64,000 nucleotides of DNA from Clostridia bacterium (GCA_017466725.1 JAFTTP010000001.1:88610-152609), one strand, 5' to 3'; positions 8,542 to 17,323 are shown, counted from the stretch's first letter. Numbers and translations: made by a program. Notes: a model not told the origin generated them from the sequence alone.

Positions 8542-9424
8542 GTTTGCTTAAATAGTCTTGAAAATGCTTTGGAAGACCAATTTCAAACTGCATATTTTTA
8601 TTTGTTCGTGGATGGGTAAACTCTAACGAATAAGAATGTAAAAGTTGCCCATTAAGCCCCTTTTCGCTCTTACCGTAAACATCATCACCTACAATTGTAT
8701 GCCCAAGTGCCTTGCAATGCACACGTATTTGATGCGTCCTACCCGTTTGCAACGCAAACTCAACAAGGTCAAATTTTTCATACCTTTCTAAAACTTTATA
8801 GTTTGTAATTGCAAATTTCCCCTTGTCAGATACCGACATTTTTTTTCGGTCTTTTTTATCACGTTCGATATACGTTTCAATACGACCTTCATCGTTTTTA
8901 AGATGACCATTTACAAGGGCAAGGTATTTGCGTTTGCAAGTTTTGTCTTTAATTTGTTTTGCCAAACTTACATGTGCTGCATCATTTTTCGCAACAATCA
9001 TAAGCCCCGATGTATTTTTATCAAGCCTGTGCACAATGCCAGGGCGCAAAACACCATTTATTCCACTTAAATCTTTCACTCGATATAAAAGCCCATTGAC
9101 CAGCGTGCCGTCTTTAGTGGACGAACAAGGGTGCACAACAAGCCCCTGTGGCTTATTTATGACAAGTAAATCACCATCCTCGTAAACTATGTCGAAATCT
9201 ACGTTTTCAGCCTTAGCGTCAAGCGGTTTTACTTCTTCAATTTCATATTCTACCCTGTCGCCAATCTTGCCTTTGGCACCCGCTTTAACAACTTTACCAT
9301 TTAATGTAACCTTGCCATCGTCAATCATCTGCTTGATGTGAGAACGGGTAAATTGCGACAATTTCTCTGCGACCAAATTATCTAGGCGAACATTTTCTTT
9401 ATCAATAATGAAAAAATTACTCAT
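8525..9424 (-). CDS. RluD-family 23S rRNA pseudouridine synthase
   Basis: Isomerises uridines in large-subunit rRNA. The 299-aa protein has an N-terminal S4 RNA-binding domain (about residues 12-65) and an RluA/RluD catalytic domain with the GIVHRLDKNTSGLM motif that holds the catalytic Asp. The start is placed at ATG 9424 (MSNFF) because it follows GGAAGG and overlaps the lspA stop (ATGAGTAA). A longer reading frame exists upstream but lies inside lspA. Last gene of sepF-lspA-rlu. Confidence 0.9.
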   Translation of the reverse strand: MSNFFIIDKENVRLDNLVAEKLSQFTRSHIKQMIDDGKVTLNGKVVKAGAKGKIGDRVEYEIEEVKPLDAKAENVDFDIVYEDGDLLVINKPQGLVVHPCSSTKDGTLVNGLLYRVKDLSGINGVLRPGIVHRLDKNTSGLMIVAKNDAAHVSLAKQIKDKTCKRKYLALVNGHLKNDEGRIETYIERDKKDRKKMSVSDKGKFAITNYKVLERYEKFDLVEFALQTGRTHQIRVHCKALGHTIVGDDVYGKSEKGLNGQLLHSYSLEFTHPRTNKNMQFEIGLPKHFQDYLSKQKKQP

Positions 9425-9974
9425 TTTCGCCTTCCTTTTTGTCGATTTTTTTAATTTTTTCATCTTTTTTCTTGTTTTTATCCTCTTTCGAATAGAAAAA
9501 GAGGAAATAAATGATGAACACAACAACGCCTACGCATATTCCCACATCTGCAAAGTTGAATGCGGGAAAATCCATAAACTGAAAATTGAGAAAATCACGC
9601 ACAAATCCAAGTGCAATCCTATCAACCATATTGCCAATACATCCGCCAGCAATTAAACCAACACTACAAGCAAGCCACATTGATGACTTCTCTTTTGTTT
9701 GCCTTAAACGAAGGGCATAAAACACAAGCATCAACACCAAAATGATTACAGATAAAATAACAAGTCCAATGGTACTACCAGAAAAAATCCCCCATGGGCC
9801 ACCATCATTTTCAACATGTACAAAGTCGATAAAACCAGGAATAACCTTTGCGTTATCCCCCTTGTTTGGCACTAAATTTTTAAATATCAATTCTTTTGTC
9901 ACAAGGTCAAGTGCCACAACAAGCGCAAACACAAGCCCCGCAACAATTAAAGACCAAGTTCGTTTATTCTTCAA
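9417..9974 (-). CDS. lspA: Lipoprotein signal peptidase (signal peptidase II)
   Basis: Cleaves prolipoprotein signal peptides in the membrane. The 185-aa protein has four membrane helices. The two catalytic Asp lie in GGCIGNMVDR and AFNFADVGI, the family active-site motifs. The C-terminus carries an unusually long Lys/Asp/Glu-rich tail (about 25 residues). It overlaps sepF by 11 bases and the rlu gene by eight. Confidence 0.95.
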   Translation of the reverse strand: MKNKRTWSLIVAGLVFALVVALDLVTKELIFKNLVPNKGDNAKVIPGFIDFVHVENDGGPWGIFSGSTIGLVILSVIILVLMLVFYALRLRQTKEKSSMWLACSVGLIAGGCIGNMVDRIALGFVRDFLNFQFMDFPAFNFADVGICVGVVVFIIYFLFFYSKEDKNKKKDEKIKKIDKKEGENE

Positions 9975-10329
9975 CGTCCATCCCCTCTGGTAAAATTAAA
10001 TATAAATTTTCATCATCTAAATTGATTTTTCTTGCATTAGACGCAAATATAAAACCATCTAAAAAGTCTAAAATGCGTTTGCTGTTTTCTTCATTGCAGC
10101 CTTCAAGTGAAATTATTACAGGCTTATTTTCCATAACAAAGCACACAAAGTCGTTAATATGCTCGTAAACTTCTGGATAATATACTGAAATTCCATCAAT
10201 TTGATCAATACGTTTTTTACCCTTATTATTCAAACTATAAGTTGCTTTAGTTTTGTTTTTCTTCTCTGCTTTTGGCTTTTTTTCACCCTCAAAGCCAAGC
10301 GCACGAAACAGTCCGCCCATAAATCCCAT
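9964..10329 (-). CDS. sepF: Cell division protein SepF
   Basis: SepF anchors FtsZ filaments to the membrane at midcell. The 121-aa protein has the expected amphipathic N-terminus (MGFMGGLFRALGFEG), a charged linker and the SepF core (VYYPEVYEHINDFVCFVMENKP, KRILDFLDGFIFA, NLYLILPEGMDV). Its place directly before lspA is common in Firmicutes division clusters. A TATAAT (10370-10375, minus strand) with a weak -35 lies upstream. Confidence 0.9.
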   Translation of the reverse strand: MGFMGGLFRALGFEGEKKPKAEKKNKTKATYSLNNKGKKRIDQIDGISVYYPEVYEHINDFVCFVMENKPVIISLEGCNEENSKRILDFLDGFIFASNARKINLDDENLYLILPEGMDVEE

Positions 10330-10412
10330 AAAATCACCTCTTTACCGACAATTTTGCTTAGTTTTAAGGATTATAACATAAAATGTTACAAAATTAAAAT
10401 AATTATAGGCAA

Positions 10413-10444
10413 AATAAAAGAAAACCCAAAGGTTTTCTTTTATT
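10413..10444. terminator. Intrinsic terminator
   Basis: AAAAGAAAACC/GGTTTTCTTTT perfect stem with CAAA loop, between the stop of the gene at 10447 and the sepF promoter. Confidence 0.85.
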
Positions 10445-10446
10445 TG

Positions 10447-10683
10447 TTATAAATCAAGCCCATCTTCCTCTTTATTTCTTCTAGATGGATTCATAATCAA
10501 TTTACCAGTTGTTGGTTTTTCTGGCATAGATGCAACTGGAGTTGTGCTGATATTTGAATAGTCTTTGTCGCTAGTTTCGAGACACTTGATTTGATCTTCT
10601 ATATTTGCTTTTCTGTAAATTCCTAACATTACACACACTGTTGTTAATACAGCAAGTATTTTATTTTTCAATGTTCCTTTCAT
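10447..10683 (-). CDS. Small membrane-associated protein, paralogous N-terminus to the next gene
   Basis: Unrecognised 78-aa protein. Residues 1-22 (MKGTLKNKILAVLTTVCVML) form one hydrophobic segment closely matching the start of the protein at 10755-11093 (MKGVLKNKI...). The rest is polar and rich in Pro/Ser/Thr/Lys. Terminator follows. Probably a shortened member of the same small family. Confidence 0.6.
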   Translation of the reverse strand: MKGTLKNKILAVLTTVCVMLGIYRKANIEDQIKCLETSDKDYSNISTTPVASMPEKPTTGKLIMNPSRRNKEEDGLDL

Positions 10684-10754
10684 TTTTAATCTCCATATAT
10701 AAAGTATATTTTAAATCAAGATATTTGTTGTTTTAAAGTGAAAAGAAAACTGGC

Positions 10755-11093
10755 TTATCTTTGCACTTCTGGTTCTTCATCTTGAGCTTGGTATTGATTT
10801 TCTTTGCCAATAAATGCAGTTGCAATCATACCAGTGCCAAACAATACACCTGCGCCAATAAAGCAGCATGATGTAACACCTTCAACTCTATCAATTTCTT
10901 TTTGTTGTTTTTCGACTTCTTTATTATAATCTTCAACGTTTGAATAATTTTCTTTATTTAGATTTCCTAATTTGGATTTCAACATTGCTGCATGTCCTAC
11001 TGCGGCCATACCAGACAACCCGAAAAATGATCCAAACACAACCCCAATCATTGCAATTGTTGTAATAATTTTATTTTTTAATACACCCTTCAT
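10755..11093 (-). CDS. Small protein with two membrane segments, unknown
   Basis: 112-aa protein starting at ATG 11093 behind AAGGAG. A hydrophobic N-terminus (about residues 8-40) and a second hydrophobic stretch (about 72-95, SCCFIGAGVLFGTGMIATAFIG) flank a coiled-coil-like charged middle (LKSKLGNLNKENYSNVEDYNKEVEKQ in part). Its first residues match the neighbouring 78-aa protein. A promoter lies inside the end of the upstream gene. Confidence 0.65.
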   Translation of the reverse strand: MKGVLKNKIITTIAMIGVVFGSFFGLSGMAAVGHAAMLKSKLGNLNKENYSNVEDYNKEVEKQQKEIDRVEGVTSCCFIGAGVLFGTGMIATAFIGKENQYQAQDEEPEVQR

Positions 11094-11112
11094 ATCTATT
11101 CTCCTTATATTT

Positions 11113-11141
11113 ATTGTATTAAACAGCAGTTTGTAAATCAA
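11113..11141 (-). promoter_or_regulatory. Putative promoter of the gene ending at 10755
   Basis: Minus strand TTGATT (11136-11141), 17 bases, TACAAT (11113-11118); the -35 overlaps the stop of the upstream gene. Confidence 0.5.
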
Positions 11142-11827
11142 ATTAATTCAACGCCTTCACATTCCAGAATTTGACGTTCTTTTTCTTCTATCTTGTCGCT
11201 AATCTCGTCTTGTTTAGTCTGACTTTCAGCAAACTTGTGATACGCTTTCTTTCTCTTTTGCTCGTACGCAGTTGCCCCCACAGCTGCCAAGCCACTTACA
11301 GCAAGCGATGCCATAGCTGTACAAGTTAAAGCAGAGTAACTCTTTTTGCTATATTCATCCTCAATTTCATCCAATTTTTTTATGTTTTGCTGGTAATTTT
11401 CTTTGACGTAAGTCATCGAATCTAATTCTCCCACTTTTTCTGTAAATTGATCAGTAGAAATTTTGCCTTCTGTGTAATATTGATAATATTGTTCAATCCT
11501 TCCTGACTTAATTTCTTTATATTCCTCAGAGTCCATATATTCATAAATTGCATGGTTTATCTGATCTTTTTTTGCAACATCATCTCCAGCCTTAAGGGCT
11601 CCTACTGCAAAAGCCACAACACCAGCTGCGGCTAATGTCAAATATGCGGTAATTTTCAGGTATCCACTTTCATTATCAAATTTCTTGGACATCCTTATAT
11701 ATTTTTCTTCTTCACATTCAAGTTGATTTTGCATTTCTTCAAGTCGCGCAATTTCTCTTTCAAGTCTTCTAATTTCTGCTCTTTCTTTTTCTTTTCTTGT
11801 TTTTCTTGGTCTTGCTGTCTGTTTCAT
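11138..11827 (-). CDS. Coiled-coil protein with two membrane helices, unknown
   Basis: 229-aa protein starting at ATG 11827 behind GGAGAGG. The N-terminal third is a very basic/acidic coiled coil (about residues 8-48, heptad-rich in RLEREIARLEE). A helix follows at about residues 62-84, then a charged middle segment, a second Ala-rich hydrophobic stretch at about 160-182 and a C-terminal coiled coil ending in DKIEEKERQILECEG. The general layout resembles the 112-aa neighbour, so the three genes may be one expanded family. Confidence 0.65.
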   Translation of the reverse strand: MKQTARPRKTRKEKERAEIRRLEREIARLEEMQNQLECEEEKYIRMSKKFDNESGYLKITAYLTLAAAGVVAFAVGALKAGDDVAKKDQINHAIYEYMDSEEYKEIKSGRIEQYYQYYTEGKISTDQFTEKVGELDSMTYVKENYQQNIKKLDEIEDEYSKKSYSALTCTAMASLAVSGLAAVGATAYEQKRKKAYHKFAESQTKQDEISDKIEEKERQILECEGVELI

Positions 11828-11846
11828 GATGCCTCTCCTTGCAACA

Positions 11847-11874
11847 ATTATATCACAATTATTTTTATTGTCAA
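11847..11874 (-). promoter_or_regulatory. Sigma-A promoter of the coiled-coil membrane protein gene
   Basis: Minus strand TTGACA (11869-11874), 16 bases, TATAAT (11847-11852). Confidence 0.8.
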
Positions 11875-11895
11875 TAGTGAATTTTAAATACAAAA

Positions 11896-11930
11896 ACAAA
11901 AAAAGCATACCTTACGGCATGCTTTTGTTT
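11896..11930 (-). terminator. Terminator of tuf (end of str operon)
   Basis: AAAAGCATACC/GGCATGCTTTT stem (one mismatch) with TTAC loop and flanking A/T runs, 25 bases after the tuf stop. Confidence 0.8.
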
Positions 11931-11952
11931 GTATTTTTAGTGAGCTCTAAAA

Positions 11953-13140
11953 TTATTCAATAATTGTAGAAACAACACCAGAACCTACTGTTCTGCCACC
12001 TTCACGGATAGCGAAACGAAGTCCTTCTTCAATAGCAACTGGGTTGATAAGAGAGATTGTCATCTTAACGTGGTCGCCAGGCATAACCATTTCTACGCCC
12101 TTTTCAAGTTCGATAACGCCAGTGATGTCAGTTGTTCTGAAGTAGAATTGTGGTCTGTAACCATTGAAGAATGGAGTATGACGTCCACCTTCTTCCTTCT
12201 TAAGAACGTAAACTTCAGCTGTGAACTTAGTGTGTGGGTGAATTGAACCTGGTTTGCAAAGAACTTGTCCTCTTTCGATTTCTGTTCTTTGGATACCACG
12301 AAGAAGAAGTCCAGCATTGTCTCCAGCGATTGCAGCGTCAAGAGATTTGTGGAACATTTCTACACCAGTGATAACTGTTTGTCTTGATTCTCCAAGACCT
12401 ACGATTTCAACTGTGTCACCAACTTTAACAGTTCCTCTTTCAACTCTACCAGTAGCAACTGTTCCACGGCCAGTGATTGTAAATACGTCTTCAACAGGCA
12501 TAAGGAATGGTTTGTCAGTTTCTCTTGGTGGTTCAGGAATGTAAGAGTCAAGAGCAGCAACAAGTTCTCCGATGCAAGCGCATGCTGGGTCTGAAGTGTT
12601 GCCAGCTTGAGCAGCTTCAAGAGCTTTGAATGCTGATCCTCTGATGATTGGAGTGTCGTCTCCTGGGAATCCGTACTCTGTAAGGAGGTCTCTGATTTCC
12701 ATTTCAACGAGGTCTGCAAGTTCTTCATCATCAACTTGGTCCATTTTGTTCATGAATACAACGATGTATGGAACGCCAACTTGTCTTGCAAGAAGAATGT
12801 GTTCTCTTGTTTGAGGCATTGGACCATCAGTAGCAGCACAAACGAGGATAGCTCCGTCCATTTGAGCAGCACCAGTAATCATGTTTTTAACGTAGTCTGC
12901 GTGTCCTGGGCAGTCAACGTGAGCGTAGTGACGAGTTTCTGATTCGTATTCTACGTGAGAAGTATTAATTGTAATACCTCTTGCCTTTTCTTCTGGGGCT
13001 TTGTCGATTTCATCATATTTCATTTTTTGTGTGCCGTAAAGCATTGTGATTGCGGCTGTAAGAGTAGTCTTACCATGGTCAACGTGTCCAATTGTACCAA
13101 CGTTAACGTGTGGCTTTGATCTAACATAAGCTTCTGCCAT
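11953..13140 (-). CDS. tuf: Elongation factor Tu
   Basis: GTPase that delivers aminoacyl-tRNA to the ribosome. 395 aa, with G1 [11 protein letters not shown]2 [14 protein letters not shown]3 DCPGHADY, G4 NKMD and the two C-terminal beta-barrel domains, ending VSTIIE. AGGAG precedes the ATG. It lies after fusA as in the usual str operon, but 327 bases apart and behind its own promoter, an inverted repeat and a structured element. Confidence 0.99.
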   Translation of the reverse strand: MAEAYVRSKPHVNVGTIGHVDHGKTTLTAAITMLYGTQKMKYDEIDKAPEEKARGITINTSHVEYESETRHYAHVDCPGHADYVKNMITGAAQMDGAILVCAATDGPMPQTREHILLARQVGVPYIVVFMNKMDQVDDEELADLVEMEIRDLLTEYGFPGDDTPIIRGSAFKALEAAQAGNTSDPACACIGELVAALDSYIPEPPRETDKPFLMPVEDVFTITGRGTVATGRVERGTVKVGDTVEIVGLGESRQTVITGVEMFHKSLDAAIAGDNAGLLLRGIQRTEIERGQVLCKPGSIHPHTKFTAEVYVLKKEEGGRHTPFFNGYRPQFYFRTTDITGVIELEKGVEMVMPGDHVKMTISLINPVAIEEGLRFAIREGGRTVGSGVVSTIIE

Positions 13141-13176
13141 TTTTAAAATTCTCCTTTTTTTATAATTACTAACGAT

Positions 13177-13205
13177 AGTTTAGCATATTTTTTTTGTTTT
13201 GTAAA
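13177..13205 (-). promoter_or_regulatory. Internal promoter of tuf
   Basis: Minus strand TTTACA (13200-13205), 17 bases, TAAACT (13177-13182), 37 bases before the tuf ATG. The -35 lies inside the inverted repeat at 13199-13217. Confidence 0.65.
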
Positions 13206-13217
13206 ATGATTTTACAA
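13199..13217. repeat. Perfect inverted repeat overlapping the tuf -35 box
   Basis: TTGTAAAAT-G-ATTTTACAA, nine-base arms around one base. Operator-like by position, or a weak hairpin; no T-run of terminator type follows on the minus strand. Confidence 0.55.
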
Positions 13218-13269
13218 GAATTTTTTAGTTTTTTAGGGCCACCACGCCCCCTTCGAAGTAATCGTTGTA

Positions 13270-13332
13270 GGACAACCAAAGTTTTTAACGCGGACACGAT
13301 TAAAAATCTAACCGCTAAACTTTTGTTTTCCC
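13270..13332 (-). ncRNA. Structured RNA-like element, copy A (fusA-tuf intergenic)
   Basis: The minus strand carries TAGCGGTTAG (13308-13317) and CGTGTCCGCGTTAAA (13284-13298). GCGG pairs with CCGC inside an outer stem of about 12 pairs (GGGAAAACAAAAGT with ACTTTGGTTGTCC). The same two core boxes, in the same order with a different outer stem, occur before dnaJ at 47824-47887. Paired arms differ in sequence between the copies but stay complementary. Family unknown to me. Most of the remaining 327-base fusA-tuf gap holds no gene. Confidence 0.5.
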
Positions 13333-13416
13333 ACCAATGCCCCCTTTCCCACGCTTGAAATTTCACAAGTGCAAATTTCTACGCGAAAAGGAGTTGATTT
13401 TAAAATTATTTATCCA

Positions 13417-13456
13417 CTTTTGGCGGTTGGTTTGACGGGAACTATACCGCCAAAAG
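13417..13456. repeat. Strong inverted repeat just after fusA
   Basis: CTTTTGGCGGT and ACCGCCAAAAG, 11 perfect pairs around an 18-base loop, starting 12 bases after the fusA stop. There is no T-run after it on the minus strand, so it is more likely an mRNA-stabilising or processing hairpin than a terminator. Confidence 0.6.
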
Positions 13457-13467
13457 ATTGATAACTA

Positions 13468-15540
13468 TTAGTTTTTCGCTCTTTCTCCAATGATTGTAGC
13501 AGCTACGTTCTTAGGAACTTCTTGATATCTAAGTGGTTCCATAACATAGTTTCCACGTCCTTGAGTTTGAGAACGAAGATCTGTTGCATAACCAAACATT
13601 TCAGCAAGTGGAACTTCTGCGTTTACAATTTGAATTCCGTTTGAAGATTCATTTCCCGTAAGCATACCACGACGAGATGTAAGGTTGCCCATAACTGTTC
13701 CAAGATAGTCATCTGGAACTTCAACTGTAACTTTCATAATTGGCTCTAAAATTACAGTGTCAGCGCGTTTTGCAGCATCTTGGAATGCCATAGAACCTGC
13801 AATTTTGAACGCCATTTCTGAAGAGTCGACTTCGTGGAAAGATCCATCAACGAGAGTAACTCTAAAGTCGATTGTTTCATATCCAGCAAGAACACCATTG
13901 AGACGTGCTTCTTGGATACCATTGTTGATTGGTTGGATGAATTCCTTAGGAACTGATCCACCAACTGTCTTGTCAACAAATTCATAACCAGAACCTGGTT
14001 CGAGTGGTTCAATTTCAACAACGGCATGTCCGTATTGTCCTTTACCACCACTTTGACGGATGAATTTACCTTCAGCGCGAACAGGTTTCTTCATATATTC
14101 TCTGTAAGAAACTTGTGGTTTACCAACGGTTGCTTCAACTTTGAATTCACGAAGAAGACGGTCAACGATGATTTCAAGGTGAAGTTCACCCATACCAGCG
14201 ATAAGGGTTTGTTCTGTTTCTTGGTTTGTTGTAACTCTGAAAGATGGGTCTTCTCTCATAAGTTTTGCAAGAGCAAGTGCCATTTTTTCTTGCATGTCTT
14301 TTGTTTTAGGTTCGATTGCAAGTTGGATAACTGGCTCTGGGAATTCCATACTTTCAAGTTGTATTGGATGTTTTTCATCACAAAGAGTATGTCCTGTGAT
14401 TGTATCTTTAAGTCCTACAATTGCAGCGATGTCTCCTGCACCAACTTCAGAAATTTCTTGACGTTGGTTTGAGTGCATTCTGATAAGACGACCAACTCTT
14501 TCTGTCTTTCCATTGTTTGAGTTGTAAACATATGTTCCGGCAGTAAGTTTTCCAGAGTAAACGCGGAAGAATGTAAGTCCGCCTACAAATGGGTCTGTCA
14601 TAATTTTAAATGCAAGTCCTGCAAAAGGTGCATTTTCGTCTGCTGGTCTTTCTTCCTCTTCATTTGTATCTGGGTTCATTCCTTTGATTGCTGGAATGTC
14701 AAGTGGAGATGGAAGATATTCTACCATAGCATCGATAAGCATTTGAACACCTTTGTTTTTGTAAGATGATCCGCAAAGAACTGGTGTAAGAGTTTTTGCA
14801 ATTGTTGCTTTACGAAGAGCAACTTTGAGTTCTTCATTTGAAATTTCTTCACCTTCAAAGTATCTTTCAAGTAAAGCGTCATCAGTTTCAACGATTTTTT
14901 CAATCATTTGATCATGAAGAGTTTGTGCTTCATCTTTAAGATCTGCAGGAATGTCAGTAACTTCAATTTGTGTACCCATATCATCTTTATAAATTTCGGC
15001 CTTCATTTCAAAAAGGTCAACGATTCCACTGAATGTTTCAGCAGAGCCGATTGGCATTTGAATTGGAAGTGCGTTTGTTTTAAGTCTTGATTCGATTGAT
15101 TTTACGCAAGCGAAGAAGTCTGCTGCATCTCTATCCATTTTGTTTACATAGATGATTGCCGGTACGTGATATTTAGTTGCTTGTCTCCAAACTGTTTCAG
15201 TTTGAGGTTGAACCTTATCACGAGCAGACAATACAAGAACTGTTCCGTCCAGAACTTTAAGTGAACGTTCTACTTCAACGGTGAAGTCAACGTGTCCTGG
15301 GGTATCAATAATATTGATTTTATGACCTTTCCATTGGCAAGTTGTACAAGCAGAAGTAATTGTAATACCTCTTTCTTGTTCTTGAGCCATCCAGTCCATT
15401 GTGGCACCGCCATCGTGAACTTCACCGATTTTGTGTGTTTTACCAGTATAGAAAAGAATTCTTTCTGTAGTGGTAGTTTTACCAGCATCGATGTGAGCCA
15501 TAATACCAACGTTTCTAGTCATTTCTAGAGCATTTGCCAT
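13468..15540 (-). CDS. fusA: Elongation factor G
   Basis: GTPase that drives ribosomal translocation. 690 aa with G1 [16 protein letters not shown]2 RGITITSA, G3 DTPGHVDF, G4 NKMD and domains II-V through a C-terminal [19 protein letters not shown] precedes the ATG. Fourth gene of the str operon, downstream of an extra 110-aa gene. Confidence 0.99.
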   Translation of the reverse strand: MANALEMTRNVGIMAHIDAGKTTTTERILFYTGKTHKIGEVHDGGATMDWMAQEQERGITITSACTTCQWKGHKINIIDTPGHVDFTVEVERSLKVLDGTVLVLSARDKVQPQTETVWRQATKYHVPAIIYVNKMDRDAADFFACVKSIESRLKTNALPIQMPIGSAETFSGIVDLFEMKAEIYKDDMGTQIEVTDIPADLKDEAQTLHDQMIEKIVETDDALLERYFEGEEISNEELKVALRKATIAKTLTPVLCGSSYKNKGVQMLIDAMVEYLPSPLDIPAIKGMNPDTNEEEERPADENAPFAGLAFKIMTDPFVGGLTFFRVYSGKLTAGTYVYNSNNGKTERVGRLIRMHSNQRQEISEVGAGDIAAIVGLKDTITGHTLCDEKHPIQLESMEFPEPVIQLAIEPKTKDMQEKMALALAKLMREDPSFRVTTNQETEQTLIAGMGELHLEIIVDRLLREFKVEATVGKPQVSYREYMKKPVRAEGKFIRQSGGKGQYGHAVVEIEPLEPGSGYEFVDKTVGGSVPKEFIQPINNGIQEARLNGVLAGYETIDFRVTLVDGSFHEVDSSEMAFKIAGSMAFQDAAKRADTVILEPIMKVTVEVPDDYLGTVMGNLTSRRGMLTGNESSNGIQIVNAEVPLAEMFGYATDLRSQTQGRGNYVMEPLRYQEVPKNVAATIIGERAKN

Positions 15541-15614
15541 ATTTTTTCTCCTTATTTATTTCTTGATGTTTTAAGTGTTCAAGATTAACACCATTTATTT
15601 TGTTGATGATTAAG

Positions 15615-15947
15615 TTAAGCCAGCCCATGCTCTTCAAGAATTTCACGAATTTTTTCTTCGTCAGTTTTTACTTTCTTTTTAGTAAATAAGCCTAAAACTT
15701 TATGAAAAAACTTTAAGATTCCTGTAGGTTTATCATCCATTATGTCTAGCATTTCATCTAAATCACGATTAAGACGTCTAACTTGTTTGCCAATGCGTTT
15801 TTCGTGTGCCGCAAGACCTCTCCCCATTTCATCTACGCCTCTACTAGCTGCCGAGATTGTTGCATGCATGCCAGGCAATACTGATTGAATTGTTCCAACC
15901 AACCTAAAGCTTTCACCTAATGCATCAAATTCATCATTTTTTGCCAT
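15615..15947 (-). CDS. Unknown 110-aa helical protein inserted in the str operon
   Basis: Not recognised. A mostly helical, soluble protein: an Ala/Gly-containing first half (SVLPGMHATISAASRG), a basic coiled segment (EKRIGKQVRRLNRDLDEML) and a Lys-rich C-terminus ending EILEEHGLA. GGGGAG ribosome binding site. It lies between rpsG and fusA, which are normally adjacent, so it is co-transcribed with translation genes. A link to ribosome function is only positional. Confidence 0.7.
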   Translation of the reverse strand: MAKNDEFDALGESFRLVGTIQSVLPGMHATISAASRGVDEMGRGLAAHEKRIGKQVRRLNRDLDEMLDIMDDKPTGILKFFHKVLGLFTKKKVKTDEEKIREILEEHGLA

Positions 15948-16034
15948 AATCTTCTCCCCATATTAATGTTATAGCCATTTTAATGCGTTGTTATTAGGAC
16001 ACCACAATTAAAATTTTGGTTGTCCCCACAAGTT

Positions 16035-16508
16035 TTACCACTTGAAGTGTGCAAAAGCTTTGTTTGCTTCAGCCATTCTGTGCATTTCATCTCTCTTCTT
16101 GATTGATGCGCCAGTATTGTTGAAAGCATCCATAATTTCACCAGCAAGCTTAGCGGCCATTCCTCTTTCGCCTGTACGTTTTCTTGCATTAGCAACCATC
16201 CAACGGATTGCAAGAGTTTGACGTCTTTCTGGTCTAATTTCCATTGGTACTTGGTAAGTAGCACCACCAACTCTTCTTGATTTTGTTTCAAGAACTGGTT
16301 TTACATTTTCAACTGCTGCAGCGAATACTTCAATAGCTTCCATACCCATTTTTTCTCTAACGATATCTAAAGCTTCATATGCGATTCTTTGAGCAAGTCC
16401 TTTTTTACCTGATTCCATTACTTGATTGATAAGTTTAGCAAGTACTTTACTTTTATAAATTGGATCAGCAAGAACATCTCTTTTTACAGCACTATTTCTT
16501 CTAGCCAT
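16035..16508 (-). CDS. rpsG: 30S ribosomal protein S7
   Basis: Nucleates assembly of the small-subunit head. 157 aa beginning MARRNSAVKRDV with the conserved VLETKSRRVGGATYQVP segment and C-terminal FAHFKW. Preceded by AAGGAG and located directly after rpsL. Confidence 0.98.
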   Translation of the reverse strand: MARRNSAVKRDVLADPIYKSKVLAKLINQVMESGKKGLAQRIAYEALDIVREKMGMEAIEVFAAAVENVKPVLETKSRRVGGATYQVPMEIRPERRQTLAIRWMVANARKRTGERGMAAKLAGEIMDAFNNTGASIKKRDEMHRMAEANKAFAHFKW

Positions 16509-16574
16509 TTTTATTCTCCTTTTATCAGCACTTAAGCTGAAATTTGTTTATAATTTAATTTACTAAGCAAAGTA

Positions 16575-16955
16575 TTACTTAGATTTTTTTGGTCTCTTCG
16601 CACCATACTTAGAACGGCTTTGCATTCTCTTTTGAACACCAGCTGTATCAAGTGAGCCACGAACGATATGATAACGTACACCTGGAAGGTCTTTTACTCT
16701 TCCGCCACGTACAAGAACAACACTGTGCTCTTGAAGGTTGTGTCCAATTCCTGGAATGTAGCAAGTTCCTTCAGTTCCGTTAGAAAGTTTTACTCTTGCG
16801 ATTTTACGAAGCGCTGAGTTTGGTTTTTTAGGTGTTGCAGTTCTTACAGAAAGGCAAACTCCTCTTTTTTGTGGGCATTCATCAAGAAGTGGTGATTTTG
16901 ACTTCTTTTCAAATGTTTCACGACCTTTTCTAACTAATTGGTTTATTGTAGGCAT
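16575..16955 (-). CDS. rpsL: 30S ribosomal protein S12
   Basis: Decoding-centre protein. 126 aa with [25 protein letters not shown] (streptomycin-site Lys region) and [12 protein letters not shown]. First gene of the operon, 270 bases downstream of its promoter behind a leader with an attenuator-like terminator. Confidence 0.98.
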   Translation of the reverse strand: MPTINQLVRKGRETFEKKSKSPLLDECPQKRGVCLSVRTATPKKPNSALRKIARVKLSNGTEGTCYIPGIGHNLQEHSVVLVRGGRVKDLPGVRYHIVRGSLDTAGVQKRMQSRSKYGAKRPKKSK

Positions 16956-17228
16956 TTCATTTCTCCTTTTAACTTAAACTTGTCGTTTTAAGTGATTATT
17001 GTATTTTTTCAAAAAAAATACGCGACACTTGTGTTGTCGCGCATAAAAAATGCTTTTCTTTTGTAAAACATGAACAAGCACGATTATATCTTTTCGATAT
17101 AACTTTGCAGAGTAATCTGCAAATCGGTTAAACTTTTCTATAAAAGCCACCTGCTGTTTGTTTATGCTTTTAAAAGTAATAATCTTGCGATTATATTTTA
17201 AAGCACTGCCTCCGACAACGAAGCATAC
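16956..17228 (-). promoter_or_regulatory. Long structured leader of the str operon
   Basis: About 270 transcribed bases precede rpsL. In order the leader contains an eight-pair hairpin (TTTGCAGA/TCTGCAAA, GTAA-type loop, near 17106-17125), a TTATATC/GATATAA hairpin (about 17084-17101) and a strong terminator hairpin (17011-17042). An apparent 90-codon frame crosses it but has no ribosome binding site and spans all the hairpins, so I treat it as non-coding. Reads as a transcription-attenuation leader; the ligand or sensor is unknown. Confidence 0.6.
17011..17042 (-). terminator. Attenuator terminator inside the rpsL leader
   Basis: Minus strand GCGCGACA/TGTCGCGT arms with a seven-base loop, followed immediately by eight T. 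It stands between the promoter and rpsL, so it must be bypassed for the operon to be expressed. Confidence 0.75.
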
Positions 17229-17234
17229 GGTGGT

Positions 17235-17263
17235 ATTATATACCATACATCTTCGTTTGTCAA
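17235..17263 (-). promoter_or_regulatory. Sigma-A promoter of the str operon
   Basis: Perfect TTGACA (17258-17263), 17 bases, TATAAT (17235-17240) on the minus strand. Confidence 0.93.
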
Positions 17264-17323
17264 GGATTTTTATAAAATAAATTTGATTTTTTAGGCATCT
17301 ATATGCCTTACCTTTGCCCTAAA

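Noticed and set aside
13169-13366. 65-codon frame in the fusA-tuf gap on the minus strand
   Set aside because: No ribosome binding site, unusual composition, and it overlaps the structured element and the tuf promoter.
16974-17246. 90-codon frame in the rpsL leader on the minus strand
   Set aside because: No ribosome binding site; it starts at the promoter -10 box and runs through three hairpins including a terminator, so it is treated as leader RNA.
16956-17263. T-box riboswitch before the str operon
   Set aside because: No T-box antiterminator sequence or specifier stem seen, and the genes are not amino-acid related.
17291-17310. AGGCAT/ATGCCT hairpin after the 29-aa gene
   Set aside because: Hairpin is real but lacks a T-run in either direction, so I did not call a terminator.
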